Shown: positions 35,561 through 47,128, counted from the stretch's first letter. The stretch: 64,000 nt of DNA from Elephas maximus indicus (GCF_024166365.1 NC_064832.1:44606249-44670248); one strand, 5' to 3'. Made by a program: numbers and translations. The notes: generated from the letters alone by a model not told the origin.

Positions 35561-35613
35561 AGAGAGACACTATTGGTTCTGTTTTTCTAGTATGAACTTG
35601 ATTGATACACATG

Positions 35614-36054
35614 TCTTTTACACTTTGTTGGAAATTATAAGAAAAAATTTAATCTGTCAGCTGTCATCTTGTTTACAATTTGGATGGCTGGGGAAATATT
35701 TTCAACGTTGCATGGATCAGGGCCAATGCTGATAAGAGTCACAGCTAAACCTACTCTTTATCATTCATGAGTGCTTGAGTGCATTGGGAATTAGTTACAT
35801 ATATTTTGATCTAACCAAAACCAAACAAATCAATTATTCATACAAAGAATATTTTTCCTAATATTTAATTACAAAATCTAATTAAAAAAACATGTGGAGA
35901 AACCCATCTGAAAGTGTGCACTACAGATTAGTAAGTAAACACAATCAAGCCTGTATGTGCCTTGCTTATTGTAAGCCTATACATACCTTGCTTACTGGTT
36001 AATCTGCCCTGCTCCTATATCCAGCATAACCTTTACAAATCAGAGAAGTAAAGG
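35614..36054. other. Unassigned DNA
   Basis: No recognised feature. Confidence 0.5.
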
Positions 36055-36116
36055 CGTTGTTTTAAGGTGCCATTGGGTTAGTCCCGACTCATAGTGACCC
36101 CATGCACAACAGAACC
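36055..36116 (-). mobile_element. RTE LINE terminal scrap
   Basis: 'gttgttttaaggtgccattgggttagtcccgactcatagtgaccccatgcacaacagaacc' is the inverted last about 60 bp of RTE. Confidence 0.85.
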
Positions 36117-37705
36117 TAATTCATAAACGAGAATATTAGCAGCTCCTCAGAACTGCCTTATTTGCTCCTTATAGTCATTACTCCTCCCCCGAAGAATAAC
36201 CACTGTCTTGAATTTTTAAAAGCATAGATTTTTTTTTCTACTATGTATTCTTTATATAAATGGAATCATGGATTATGTACTCTTTTATATCTAGTTCTTT
36301 CACTTAACAGTATGGTTTTTCTACATCAATCTCCTCCTCCTCTCTCTCTAGTACTTCTATGACATGAATGTTAGACATTTCATGTATTATCCCACAGTTT
36401 CCTGAAGCTTTGTTCATTTATTTTCTTCCACTCGGTTTTTCTCAATGTTGTTCAGTTTATATAATTTATATTGATCTATATTCAATTGCAATGAATCTTT
36501 CTCTGTAATCCTCATTTCTTCTATTGGGTCCTTCTAGTGATTTTTTTTTTTTTTTCAGTTGGTTCCTTTTTGTATTTCTTTGCTGAGAATGTTGGTCCTT
36601 CAGTTGGCTCAATCGTGTTTTCTCTTACTTCTTGGAGCATGTTTAAATTAACTGATGTAAATGGTTTGTCTGATAATTCTGCTATTCTGGTTACCTCAGA
36701 GTTGGCTTATGTCTGTTGATTGCCTTCTTCTTTGAGAGTTATTTAGTTTCTCTTATTTCTTTTTATGCCAAGTAATTTGGGTGTTATGCTCTCTATTTCA
36801 ATTTCTATACTATGAAAGTGTGGACCCTTTTTAAATTTTTTGTTCATTTTTTTAGCAGGTAGTAAACACTGGTCACATTCATATTGTAAGTCGTAATCCA
36901 AAGTCTGTGTGTTGTAATTAGGACAGGGAGAGTCAACAAGCCTCAATATCACAGTGACGAACTCTTATATTAGTGGGGAGTGAGGAGGCTGCTGGATTTC
37001 ATGTGTTGGAGGGTGGAGTGGGTCCCAAGTGCCCTGCCTCTTAAGGGTTAACTCTACCACACAGGTTAGGAGAGGAAGAGTGCCCCTTTGTTGCTGATGC
37101 TCACCTAGTATAAGGTGGAGAGAGACACAATGTTTCTGCTTACAGAGGCCACTGCCACTGCTATTGCAGCTACCAGTAAGGAAGGAGTTGTTTCTTTTCT
37201 TGCACTCACCTAGAGCGGGCCATGGAAAACAAAAAATATCCCACAGGATTATTCTCTCTCACTCCTCTGTTCAGAGAGAGTTGGATATCCTGGAGCTTTT
37301 TCCGTATGTGCCTATTTATACTTCTGGGTGTTGGACTGCTTCAGAATTCAACTAGACCATATAAGAGCGGAAAACAAAACAAAACAAAATATGTTTTTGT
37401 ATGTTTGGTTTTTCCCCTAGTGTGTTTAGTTTACAGTGGGAGTGATAGTGTGAAATGTGCTTTCTCCAACTTGATGGAAAATAAAACCTATCCACCGCCT
37501 TCTAAATTTGATTAGTAACTAATGCAATGCTCATTATCTCTTAAGTTTATTGCCATAATACTTCCTCTTCTCTTTAATTCCATGGTCTTAATTATTCAGG
37601 TTCTCCTCACAAATATTACATTCAATTTTAATACATTTCATGGATTTTCATTTTTTGGACACACATTCTTCAAACCCAGTCTCCACAGTACTAGTAGAAA
37701 ACAAA
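36117..37705. other. Unassigned DNA, possibly old L1-related at 36300-36850
   Basis: T-rich sequence such as 'gtttaaattaactgatgtaaatgg...ctgataattctgctattctgg...cagagttggcttatgtctgttgattg' recalls an antisense L1 5' segment, but weakly. 37000-37370 is moderately GC-richer and unidentified. No gene supported. Confidence 0.4.
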
Positions 37706-37910
37706 CAAACCAGTTGCCATCAAGCCAGTTCCAACATATGGTGACCCCATGTGTGTCGGAGTGAACCTGTGCACCACAAAGTTTTCAGTAGCTGATATTT
37801 CAGAAGTAGATAGCCAGGCCTTTCTTTTGAGGTTCCTCTGGCTGGACTCAAACTGCCAACTTTTCATTAGTAGCCAAATGTGCTAATCATTTGCACCCCC
37901 CAGGGATTTC
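37706..37910 (-). mobile_element. AfroSINE (long subfamily)
   Basis: 'accagttgccatcaagccagttcc', 'gtgaccccatgtgtgtcgg', 'gctgatatttcagaagtagatagccaggcctttc', 'gaggttcctctggctgg', 'ggatttc'. The inverted long subfamily copy, complete in outline. Confidence 0.87.
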
Positions 37911-38685
37911 ATAGTGCTGGTAGGACAGACTAATCTATCAGAAATATAGATATGACTAGTTAACTTTGCTGTGTAAAATGGTGATGGCTGTTCATTTCCC
38001 ACAGCTTAAATACAAGTTCATAAACTACTGAAAATTCTTCATAATAATCACCTGCATGTTGGCTTGGTATCTATCCTACTCATGTCTTAAACTCCAGTAA
38101 AAAAAAAAAAAAAGAATGCTACTGTCGAGTCAATGTCGAAAACTCCAGTAGTACTGAAATATCTAACATTTTTAATGTGCTCATCATTGCCATTGCATGT
38201 TAATTTGGGGCATAATATTACCTTTCCCTGTTATGTCCTCCCTTTTTTCTTTTTGTTCACCTAGTAAAGTGTTATTCATTTTTCAAGCTTTGTAAAAAGT
38301 TAGCATTTGTTAAATTTGACTAGTGCATCTTTGCCTGCATCATATTACATTCCAGACTTTTAAAATGATTGAACTATCTCTTAAGTAAGTATTCTTAAAT
38401 GTATAATCAAAACCTGTGTTCAGCCATCACCTTCTTTTGATAAAGTTATCTTTTTTCATTAGTTGAAACTAATTATGTATTTTTCTTTCTACCAATAGGT
38501 AGCATATTAAAAAGGCATTGTGCATGTTTCCTTTGTTTTTATATCCCACATTGTTATAGAGAAAATTGAAGTTAATTTCCATGGATATTCACATATAAAG
38601 TATAAGCTCATATTTTATTTTTTGCTGGAACTCTTATTAATCAAAGTTACTTACATCCATTTCTATAACTCGAGTGCTTATGCAG
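37911..38685. other. Unassigned AT-rich DNA
   Basis: An A run lies at 38099-38113, followed by 'gctactgtcgagtcaatgtcg', which may be a SINE scrap. Nothing else recognised. Confidence 0.5.
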
Positions 38686-38838
38686 GATCCCTGGTGGTGC
38701 AACGGTTAAGAGCTTGGCTGTAACCCAAAGGTCTACAGTTCAAATCCACTGGCTGCTCCTGGAAAACCCCATAGGGCAATTCTATCTCTCCTATAGGGTC
38801 ACTATGAGTTGGTATCAACTTGACGGCAATGGGTAATG
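38686..38838 (+). mobile_element. AfroSINE
   Basis: 'ggatccctggtggtgcaacggttaag' head, 'aaggtctacagttcaaatcc' B-box-like segment, 'gggtcactatgagttggtatcaacttgacggcaatggg' end. Full length. Confidence 0.92.
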
Positions 38839-39104
38839 CTTGTACATAAAGCATTTAAGACATACTTGTTGAACTGAACTAAAAAAAGAAAAATCGAAGT
38901 GACATGTGCCATTAAGAGTATAAAAGAATAAACTTCTTTTTTAGGATACGTTTTATTCCTCACCAATCAGAATTTTGTTTGTATAATTTTAAATGAGAAT
39001 AAAACAAAAGTTTACTCAGGATTGACTTTTTTACATTTAGGACTTTTTTTTTTCAATATGAATCCACTGTTTCTCGTAATGTACTGTGTTGTTCATTTTA
39101 GCAT
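38839..39104. other. Unassigned AT-rich spacer
   Basis: Short AT-rich interval without a recognised feature. Confidence 0.45.
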
Positions 39105-39253
39105 GGTAAAGCCAAGTCGATTCCAACTCATAGCAACCCTACAGGGAAGAGTAGAATTGCCCCACAGAGTTTCCAAGGAGTGGCTGGTGGATTCGTACTG
39201 CCAACTTTTGGTTAGCAACCGAGCTCCTAACCACTACACCACCAGGGCTCCTT
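39105..39253 (-). mobile_element. AfroSINE
   Basis: 'ccaagtcgattccaactcatagcaaccc', 'agtagaattgccccacagagtttccaagg', 'ggttagcaaccgagctcc', 'ccaccagggctcc'. Inverted and full length. Confidence 0.92.
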
Positions 39254-40032
39254 AGTAGGCTTAGTGAATAAGAAATATCATGATATCAGGTCTAGGAACT
39301 GGAACTATAACAATATTCAAACTGATTAATATAAACAATAATTTGAAGGACATTTTCTAAGACTGGTGTATACTCATGTCACTAAATATATCATAAATAA
39401 ATGATTTTTATTATTACTCTCACTAAACCCATAGGGACAGAAAATGTACATTGAAGATCTGGTCTCAAATGGGGGAGGGGGATGGAGGACATAATATTGA
39501 TTCTGTAGTCAATATTTTCAATATAGTGTGACTGTACAGGTCTTAACTGCCATAAACTAGGCCTTTACTTTGTACGCAATAGCAATAAAAAAGAAAAAAT
39601 TATCATTAACATTGTTTTACCTATATACAAAAATTACTGTTTTATTGCAAGCACTAACATTGTCACGTTTTTACTTTTTAGAAATAAAATTTAATTACAT
39701 ATACAAAATATGCTTAATTATTGTTTATATATAACTAATGCATGTATGTAAACTGTATAAACATATAAAATGTGCAGGATTATAGGTTTTATGCACACTG
39801 TTTCTAATCTCTAAATTTCAGAAAGAAAAGATTTCAGAATCTTGCAGATCTTAATCAAAGTTTTTTTTTTTTATTGTGCCTAGTATAATCCTCTATTTTA
39901 TGTCAAAATAAAATATATTGATGAATCAAAAAACTCTATCTCTTTCAAGGATGAATGTTACAAAATAGTGATCTATGGTAACATGGAACATTAGTTTAAA
40001 GAAGACATGGCTTTCTGAAAACCTTTATTTAC
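39254..40032. other. Unassigned AT-rich DNA
   Basis: No recognised feature; a G-rich patch sits at about 39472-39488. Confidence 0.5.
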
Positions 40033-40045
40033 TATTTAAGAAACT

Positions 40046-40197
40046 GGAGCCCTGGTGGCCCAGTGGTTAAGAGGTTGACTGCTAACCAAGGTCAGTAGTT
40101 CAAATCCACCAGCCACTGCTTGGAAACCCTACAGGGCAGTTCTACTCTGTCCCATATGGCCGCTGTGAGTCGGAATCTGTTCAACAGCAACAGGGTT
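40046..40197 (+). mobile_element. AfroSINE with 13-bp target duplication
   Basis: Starts 'ggagccctggtggcccagtggttaag' and ends 'cgctgtgagtcggaatctgttcaacagcaacagggt'. Flanks are 'tatttaagaaact' (40033-40045) and 'tatttaagaagct' (40198-40210), one mismatch in 13. Confidence 0.95.
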
Positions 40198-40210
40198 TAT
40201 TTAAGAAGCT

Positions 40211-41499
40211 AAATTTTGGTAAAATATAATTTTCTAGAAGACATATTCCTATCCACCCTAGTTAATAATTTAACTGAAGATATACAAAACAGCACCACTG
40301 TCTCTAGAACTTTAGCTATGGTTATAAACAAGAAACTTGTGAATAAAATATTGTGGATGTTTCCAAAACCTATAGTTATTTGATATTTCATAGAGAATCT
40401 ATTAAGGTGATTTATACAGTGTTTTATTTTCCTCAAAATATTGTGTGACCTATAGCATTGTATAGTTATAGAACACACAATATCTATTGTGAAAACCAAT
40501 TGTTGAGTAATTTGTAAATATGCTGCTTTTATCTGAAATTATGTGTGATTGAATTTTAGGTACAAGAAGCAAGCCTGTTGATGACAACATGGTAAAAAGG
40601 CACATAGTTTCAACTGATATACAAAGTTGGGCTTTATTTAACCAAAGTAGCATTTTTGTTTTTTGAATATATATCCTCTATTTATGTGAGGGGAGAAGAG
40701 TGTGGAAAAATTAATATTATTAATGTTAAGAACTAGATTTTTGAGTTTGATGTGGAGGAAAAAAACTTCAAATTTTGCAATGAAAATTAACAAACATGAC
40801 AAAGAAACTTTGAGAATATATTCTATTGCCTGAAAAATCATATCCATATTTAATACAGTTTAAATAAAGACTAGGCAATTGGCTATGGTGATACTCTTGC
40901 TTTTGTGGTGTGAAACTCCTTTTCAAAGTGGCGAAATTTAGCCAGTGGCCTGAAAACCAGTATTTTAATTGTTAAAATTTTGAAATACTCTACTCATTGA
41001 ATAATAGACACTGTCTTGAGTCTCTTGAGGGCCCCTCCTGTCACTCATATTCCCCAAATCACTCCCTGATGGCCCCCAGTCCTCTTCATGATTCATCATC
41101 AAAAGAGCTAACACTTGTTCCAGCAGGGCCCACTAAGACTCTCACCTGGTACAACAGAATTCATCCATTCTAAATTGTCAGTGACAGTGTAGTCCTTCTC
41201 TCCAAAGTCCAGCTTTCAAACCATCCCCTTTGGCTACCAAGGGAGATCTAGGCAATCCAACTTATTTTCCAAGCATTTTGTTCTCAGGGTTTAAGGAGTC
41301 CAGTACAGGCATGGCAAAGGAAAAACACCGATAGATGTTCTATTCTCTCTGAAATTTTCCCAGGAAAAGCAGGTCCATATACCAGCAAGAAAAATGAAAT
41401 ATCTTCAGGCAGATATCTAACACTTGTGTTTCTTACATGTTCAATTAAACTGCTGACTTCTTGCTTAAGCAGGCAAATGCTTTATTATTAGATCATTTC
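40211..41499. other. Unassigned DNA
   Basis: No gene or repeat recognised. 41020-41340 is less AT-rich than its surroundings and unidentified. Several 67-96 codon frames at 40209-40847 overlap one another on one strand and look random. Confidence 0.5.
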
Positions 41500-41742
41500 T
41501 CCTATTACTCTATAATCTTTACTTCCTCTTCATTCCTGTCGTTTCTTTTTGTACTTCCTCACCTTTAAACTCCGTTCTGCATTGTCTAAGAATTAGTTGT
41601 ACACATGTCTGCCTCTATTCTTGGCTTTTTATCTTCTGTAAGATAGGTGAGCTTTCATTATTTTTTCACTAAAGCATATAACACCTCTTAGATGTTCAGC
41701 ATGTGCTTCTAGAATAAATGAATTAATGAACTAACTGAATGA
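41500..41742 (+). mobile_element. L2 LINE 3' end fragment
   Basis: A pyrimidine-rich run, then the 3' L2 pattern 'taagataggtgagctttcatta...', 'agatgttcagcatgtgcttctagaataaatgaattaatgaac'. Weak but typical order. Confidence 0.5.
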
Positions 41743-42390
41743 TTGTGTCATTAGTAGGAGATACATACAATGTCCTCTTTTTAAGTACTCAAATTTTAAA
41801 AATTGCAACTGAGTTCTCATACAGTTGGTCTTCCATGCGATGCTAGTATTGGCCAAGACAAAAGCATATGGATGTGATTAATAAATGCACCATTCACTAT
41901 CACATAATATTTATAGTAATTCAATAATGTGACAGGTGTTTCCTACTCTCCTAGCCCCTAGATGACTTTTATAGGCTAATGTGACATTCATGACAGAACA
42001 CAATATCAAGGGAAGGACCAAAAAGAATTAAGCAAATATACTTGAAATGAAGACTCTTGTTAATTGAACTGCATTTTCATCCTCAAATTCTGTGATTTAA
42101 TTATAGAGTTTGGTTACTAGTTCAAAAACTTATGTGTTATATATTAAAAAATGACTGTAATTAGTAAAAATTAGTCTTCCATTATTTTCAGTAATGATCT
42201 AGTTTTATTCCATGTTTTACGTGTATTCTTTGTGACCGAATCCTCAGTGATCATAGATATATTATACTATAATAACATTTTATCTTTATTTTTACATATA
42301 TGTAAAATGTCCATCAACTTTTTGGTCTTGATTATTTTTAAAGTGACATAAAATACCAAAATAAAAACATATTTGTGTGTGTGTACAAAT
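41743..42390. other. Unassigned AT-rich DNA
   Basis: No recognised feature. Confidence 0.5.
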
Positions 42391-42580
42391 GTTGGTTAAG
42401 TACTTGGATGCTAAGCAAACAGTCTCTGATTTGAACCAACCTATCACTCTGTAAGAGAAAGATGTGGCATTCTGGTTCTATAAAGATCACAGCCTTGGGA
42501 ACCTTATGGGGAAGTTCTACTCTGTTCTGTAGGATCCCTATGAGTTGATCTGAACTTGAAAATAATGGATTTGGTTTGGG
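42391..42580 (+). mobile_element. AfroSINE (extended-middle subfamily)
   Basis: 'gttggttaagtacttggatgctaagc', 'gagaaagatgtggcattctgg', 'aaagatcacagccttggg', 'gaagttctactctgttc', 'aggatccctatgagttgatctgaacttg'. The extreme 5' head is missing; a GT run precedes it. Confidence 0.85.
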
Positions 42581-42743
42581 TATATATAATACATACATTA
42601 TTTACATCATTATTTAATATTTACATCGTACTTAATATAAAATATCTATTTCTCTACATATAAATATGCATTATGTATATACATTAGATATAATATATAG
42701 ATAAAATTTTATAGCTATTTCAAATCTCTGAAGTGATAAAGAG

Positions 42744-42779
42744 TATCTCAGGGTTCTCTAAAGAAACAGAACCAGTAAG

Positions 42780-42821
<42 letters not shown>
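42744..42821 (-). mobile_element. LTR-like repeat terminus plus (TA)n
   Basis: 'tatctcagggttctctaaagaaacagaaccagtaagata' is the inverted end of the LTR-like repeat also seen at 34880, followed by about 38 bp of TA repeats (42784-42821). Confidence 0.75.
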
Positions 42822-42825
<4 letters not shown>

Positions 42826-43189
42826 GTCTCTGGATTATGAACAAGTTCCATTCCTAAACTTGTCTTTCAGTTGAATTTTTACGTAAGTTGGAGCATTTAG
42901 TTATGGTTCACGTCTAATATTGGTCAAATGTTTGTCTTAGTATATACTACATAGTATAACTTTCTATGCATAACAAACATGAAAAACACTTCCAGTTACA
43001 TTAAAACATCTTTAACACAGTAATACATTTATAATAATATTTTAATGCTTGTCACAGAATAATGCTCGTTTGTTGTTATGAACCATTGCGTGTACCTCAA
43101 ATTTTTAATAGGACCACAGATATATATGCAATTGAATATTGACTGAACGGATTCTATATAGCACATGGCTGTACCTATCTAAGAAATGA

Positions 43190-43290
43190 AAACAGATTCT
43201 CCTTGTGATAGTTACTTTTATGTGGCAATATGGCTAGTTGTGGTTCCCAGTTGTATGGTCAAATGTCTCTTCTTCTCTCTCTCTCTCTAT
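43190..43290 (+). mobile_element. LTR-like repeat, 5' start fragment
   Basis: 'gatagttacttttatgtggcaatatggctagttgtggttcccagttgtatggtcaaatg' matches the start of the repeat at 34880. A CT run follows. Confidence 0.65.
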
Positions 43291-43295
43291 ATATA

Positions 43296-43320
43296 CCATT
43301 GCTGTCGAGTAGATTTCGAC
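43296..43320 (-). mobile_element. 25-bp AfroSINE end scrap
   Basis: 'ccattgctgtcgagtagatttcgac' is the inverted SINE terminus, caught between a CT run and a complementary GA run. Confidence 0.6.
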
Positions 43321-43682
43321 AGAGAGAGAGAGAGAGATTCTATGGAATTGGCTGATATGATTGCAGGGGCTAACAATTACATAATTTGTAGGGCAGACAA
43401 CAAGCTAGAAATTCTGGTAGTCTTATGTACCAAATGGGTAAGTCAGGTGGTGGGGAGCAATAGAAATTCTGGAAGAATCTTGATTTAGAGTCCAGAGGTA
43501 AAATTATCTCTTGGGAAACCTACGGTTTTGTTCTTAAGATTTCCAACAGATTGCATAAATCCACTCGCATTATGGAGGGTGATCTACTTTACTTAATGCC
43601 AATTGATTTAAATGCTAATCACATATAGTATTTCATACCTACATCTAGACAAGCTTTTGACCAAACAACTGGGTCCTATTGA
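43321..43682 (-). mobile_element. LTR-like repeat body, inverted
   Basis: 'agagagagagagagattctatggaattggctgatatgattg', 'gtagggcagacaacaagctag', 'cattatggagggtgatctac', 'cttttgaccaaacaactggg' are the inverted body of the same repeat family as at 34880 and 62119. A 100-codon plus-strand frame (43186-43488) crosses it and is not a gene. Confidence 0.7.
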
Positions 43683-44009
43683 AAATTTAATAGGTCCATG
43701 ATCCTATTAAATATTTGGTTTTCATACAATAGTTTGTGATAACAAACAGGCACTATTTTGCTAAGTGTATCAAAACATTATTATAATTATTACTGTGTTA
43801 TTATGTTAAAAATGGTTTAGTACACCTGGAAGTGTTTCTTCAATGCTTTTTTATGCATAAAAAGGTACACTATATAGTATATATTAAGAAAAACATTTGA
43901 CTGACTGATATTTGAAACAAATCATACCTAACTGTTCTGACTTACATACAAATTAGATTTAAAAGCAGGCTTAGAAAATGGAGATTACTCATAACCAGGG
44001 GACTGCCTG

Positions 44010-44221
44010 TATATAACATGGCTTTCCCACAATGTCTAAATCATATAATGTATTATTTCATAGAATGTTTTCTGGACATTAAGTGATGCCTGATTGTATT
44101 TACATAATTTTGATTTGGTTAAAAAATATCTTGACAAAATATTTGTACTACCAAAATGTACTTGGGGAATACTTTAATTCAATATACTTGCTAAATTAAC
44201 TTGTTATTAAGGTCACTTATT
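44010..44221. other. Unassigned AT-rich spacer
   Basis: Nothing recognised. Confidence 0.45.
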
Positions 44222-44251
44222 AAATCAACATATATTTATTGAGGGCCTCTT

Positions 44252-44305
44252 ATGTTCTACTCTGTTCTATAAGGTCGCTATGAGTTTTTTTTTTTTTTTT
44301 TTTTC
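44252..44305 (+). mobile_element. AfroSINE 3' scrap with T run
   Basis: 'tatgttctactctgttctataaggtcgctatgag' followed directly by about 20 T. Only the last about 35 bp of the SINE remain, inside 'cctcttatg...ctaggcactatcc'. Confidence 0.75.
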
Positions 44306-44534
44306 TAGGCACTATCCATTGGTATAGTTGATATGTCCGGAAACAAGACAAACAAGTATTTGACCTGATGTAGCTTATAATCTAGTGATTTTCTTATTTT
44401 CTCTGGATGTCCACTCAACTCAGTTATTCAACAAATATCAAAGGGGTTGGTTGTTGTTGTTGTTATATTAAGAACATAGAGCAGGGAACAAAACAATCAA
44501 TTTGCCTAACCTCATGAACTTTGTAGTATGAGAG

Positions 44535-44714
44535 CTAAAAAACCAAAAAACTAAATCCATTGCTGTGGAGTCTATTCCAACTCATAGTGTGACCCTATAG
44601 GACAGAGTAGAACTGCCCCATAAGGTTTCCAACAAGCGCCTAGTGGATTCAAACTGCTGACCTGTTTTTGGTCAGCAGCCATAACTCTTAACCACTATGC
44701 CACCAGGGTTTCCC
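44535..44714 (-). mobile_element. AfroSINE with 10-bp target duplication
   Basis: Inverted copy with an A-rich tail ('ctaaaaaaccaaaaaac'), 'agagtagaactgccccataagg', 'gtggattcaaactgctgacc' and 'ccactatgccaccagggtttccc'. Flanks 'agtatgagag' (44525-44534) and 'agtgtgagag' (44715-44724). Confidence 0.95.
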
Positions 44715-44927
44715 AGTGTGAGAGTAGGAGACATAAATTAAAGCAAGTGAGTAAAATTAGGCAGTATATTTAAATTGCTATAAGTGTTATGAGAAAAATA
44801 CAAGAGAGCAAGTGGGATGAATTTTTCCAGAAATATTCATCGTAACTAGACAGTTGAGGCCTCAGTGACCAGGTAAAACTTGGGCAAAAGCGTAGGGATA
44901 TCAAAATCATGGATATTTGGAGTCAAT

Positions 44928-45093
44928 TAAAAAAAAACTCCCATTGCCATCGAGTCAATTCCAACTCATAGAGACCCTATCGGACAGAGTAGAAATGCCC
45001 CACAGAGTCTCCAAGGAGCACCTGGTGGATTTGTACTGCCAGTCTTTTGGTCAGCAGCTGTAGCACTTAACCACTATGCCACCAGGGTTTCCG
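44928..45093 (-). mobile_element. AfroSINE with 10-bp target duplication
   Basis: 'cattgccatcgagtcaattccaactcatagag', 'agtagaaatgccccacagagtctccaagg', 'ccactatgccaccagggtttcc'. Flanks 'tggagtcaat' (44918-44927) and 'tggagacaat' (45094-45103). Confidence 0.95.
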
Positions 45094-46210
45094 TGGAGAC
45101 AATAGGCAGTACAAAATACCTTGATGCAAAGGAAAACCTGGAGTATTGGGAAACCAGAAAGAAGGTCAGAGTGGCTAGTAATGAATGAGCAAGGTACAGA
45201 ATAGTAGAAAATCATATCAGAGATATAAAGGAGCCCTGTGTATACAGGCTTTACAAATTTTAGTATAGACTTTTATTTTACTGTGAGTAAAATGGGGAGC
45301 AATAAGACCATTAATAGCAAAGAGGTGCCATAGTGTGGCATAGTTTTTGCAGAGGACAACTTTAGCAGCTATTCTACGAATAAACTGCAAGGAAAAAAGG
45401 GTTTAATCAGGGAGGCCAGTGAGCAAGCTAATACAACTATCCAGGTAAAAGGTGATAACAGCTCTTTCCAGAATGGAAGCAGTAGTGGTAGTGGGATGTA
45501 GGCCTTTTTTGTTATAGTTTAAAGGAAGAGCTAGTCAGATTGATTAATACATTGAATACATGATACAAAGGAAAGAGAAGATGAAGGCAATTTTAACATA
45601 TTTAATCACAACTGGAATGAATGAGTACTGCTAACTAAGATGGAGAAAAAGAGAGGTGGAACAGGTTGAGGTGGTGACTGACAATTTAGATTTTGACATC
45701 TTAATTTTGAGATATACAATGTGAAGATACTACATATGTGTTTGGATAAACAAGTCTGGATTTGAAGGGTGAAGTGTGGGCCTACAATATTTATTTGAAA
45801 GTTGGATAAAACCAACATGGGAGTGAGTCTGCATACAGAAGTGAATTTCAGAGACTGAGGCACTACCATGCTAAGGAATCAGAGAGACAGAGTCACTAGA
45901 CAGAATTTGCAAAGGAGCCTAAAAAGTAGTAGTCAGTAAGAAAGAAAGAAAAGCAGGAGAATGTGGATTCCTAAGAGCCTGGAAAAGTATTTCAAGGAAA
46001 GGGTGATAAAATATTAAATGACGTTGAGAAGGAAAGTGATATGAGGTCTAAGAGTAGAACACTGGATTTGGCACATAAAGTCAATTCAGACTTTGACAAG
46101 ACAGTGAACATGGGGTAGGATGGGTAAACACTGATTTTAACGCTTTAGGAGAGAATGAGAGGAGGGGATTTAGGAAAAGCATAAATTAATAATTTAAAGT
46201 TTTGAAAAAT

Positions 46211-46957
46211 GGTGGATCTTTCTTCACAATTTCTTACTCTTAATAATAGCTCTCCTATAGATTTTTCACAAGATGAAAAAACAGAAAACACACATAAACC
46301 TCAAATGTGTATTTTTTAAGATATTGAGAATTTTTAAGCAAATAGTCTATGAAAGCATTTTACCTCAACTGCCACCACTTACTTATAAAAAGATCTTGTT
46401 TCTTCACCTAGAGGTACACCTCTCCTTTTCACCACAAAATTTGACTTGGACTACACTTCACATGGCCACTTCTAGCTACTTCCATATGTGCTGTTTCTCA
46501 GATGGTTCCAGACACACTTAGAGAAAATGTTCACAGACTTCCTGTTATCGCTCTCATTCTCTTTCCTGATTTTCAGTTACACTTTGGGTTCATTTTCTTC
46601 AAGGACCATGAACAAAATTAGCACGCATAACTGCCTTTTCATTGGCTTTCAGTGCTGAAAAGTTGATCACTGGATAGGCAAATGTGTGTGTTTTGGTGGT
46701 ATACTTTTCTGGTTTCTCGAATTTTCTCCCAATCTACCAGTTCTAAAGCAGGAGCAGAGTGTGCACATACTCAAGGAGAAAGGAGAATGTTTAAAAAACA
46801 TTGAAAATCAACATCATCATTTAATAGGCAAATGGAGAAGGAGGACCATGAAAACAAAACCCATATGATAGAGTATCATTTAAGAATAAAATGGTTATAG
46901 ACTAAAAGGATTATATATTATTCATATTAGTAAGGGGTCATTTTTGTGCTGTTGTGC
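46211..46957. other. Unassigned DNA
   Basis: No recognised repeat. Two plus-strand frames of 82 and 60 codons (46273-46521, 46686-46868) have no motif, and I do not call genes. Confidence 0.45.
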
Positions 46958-47128
46958 TGCTGGTGTGTCAATTCTAATAGTGATCCCATGTGACAGAGTA
47001 GAACTGCCCCATAGGTTTTTCTAAGCTATAATCTTTTTGAAAGCAGATCACAGCTGGTAGATGTGTTTGAACTGCCAACCTTTCAGTTAGCAACCAAGTA
47101 CTTAACAGTTGAGCTACCAAGGCTCCTT
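46958..47128 (-). mobile_element. AfroSINE (extended-middle), diverged
   Basis: 'gtgctgctggtgtgtcaattctaatagtgatccc', 'agtagaactgccccatag', 'agctataatctttttgaaagcagatcacagctgg', 'gttagcaaccaagtacttaacag', 'ggctcctt'. Confidence 0.87.

Larger units (their letters stand above)
34880..35613 (+). mobile_element. LTR-like mammalian repeat, split by an RTE fragment
   Basis: Begins 'tgatgattaatttttatgtgtcaacttggctagg', contains 'gagcctcatccaatcaattgaa', 'gcctgttggcctaccctac' and 'cttgaaataaattta' (a polyadenylation-like site). After the inserted RTE 3' end and a microsatellite, its terminal remnant 'ctattggttctgtttttctag' appears at about 35570-35600. I recognise this as a common placental repeat with LTR-like ends but do not commit to a family name. 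Confidence 0.7.
42822..44009. repeat. Long inverted repeat (foldback), arms ~300 bp
   Basis: The left arm 42822-43117 begins 'gacagtctctggattatgaac'. The right arm 43697-44009, reverse complemented, begins 'caggcagtcccctggttatgag'. The arms match along their length with substitutions and small gaps; shared landmarks include 'tatatactayatag', 'aacacttccag' and 'tttaataggaycat'. This fits a nonautonomous DNA transposon with long terminal inverted repeats that entered at TA, or two copies of one element in opposite directions. About 580 bp of other repeats lie between the arms. Confidence 0.8.
44222..46210 (+). repeat. Large ancient interspersed repeat, hit by SINEs
   Basis: Successive blocks match a long mammalian repeat I know by sight but cannot name: 'tatttattgagggcctcttatg', 'agagcagggaacaaaac', 'gtagcttataatctagtg', 'gagagcaagtgggatg', 'tcagggaggccagtgagcaagc', 'aactatccaggtaaaaggtgataac', 'gaatgagtactgc', 'ttgagatatacaatg'. 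It contains AfroSINE sequence at 44252, 44535 and 44928. No protein frame survives. Confidence 0.55.

Noticed and set aside
43186..43488. 100-codon plus-strand frame
   Set aside because: Spans two LTR-like fragments, a CT/GA run and a SINE scrap within the inverted repeat.
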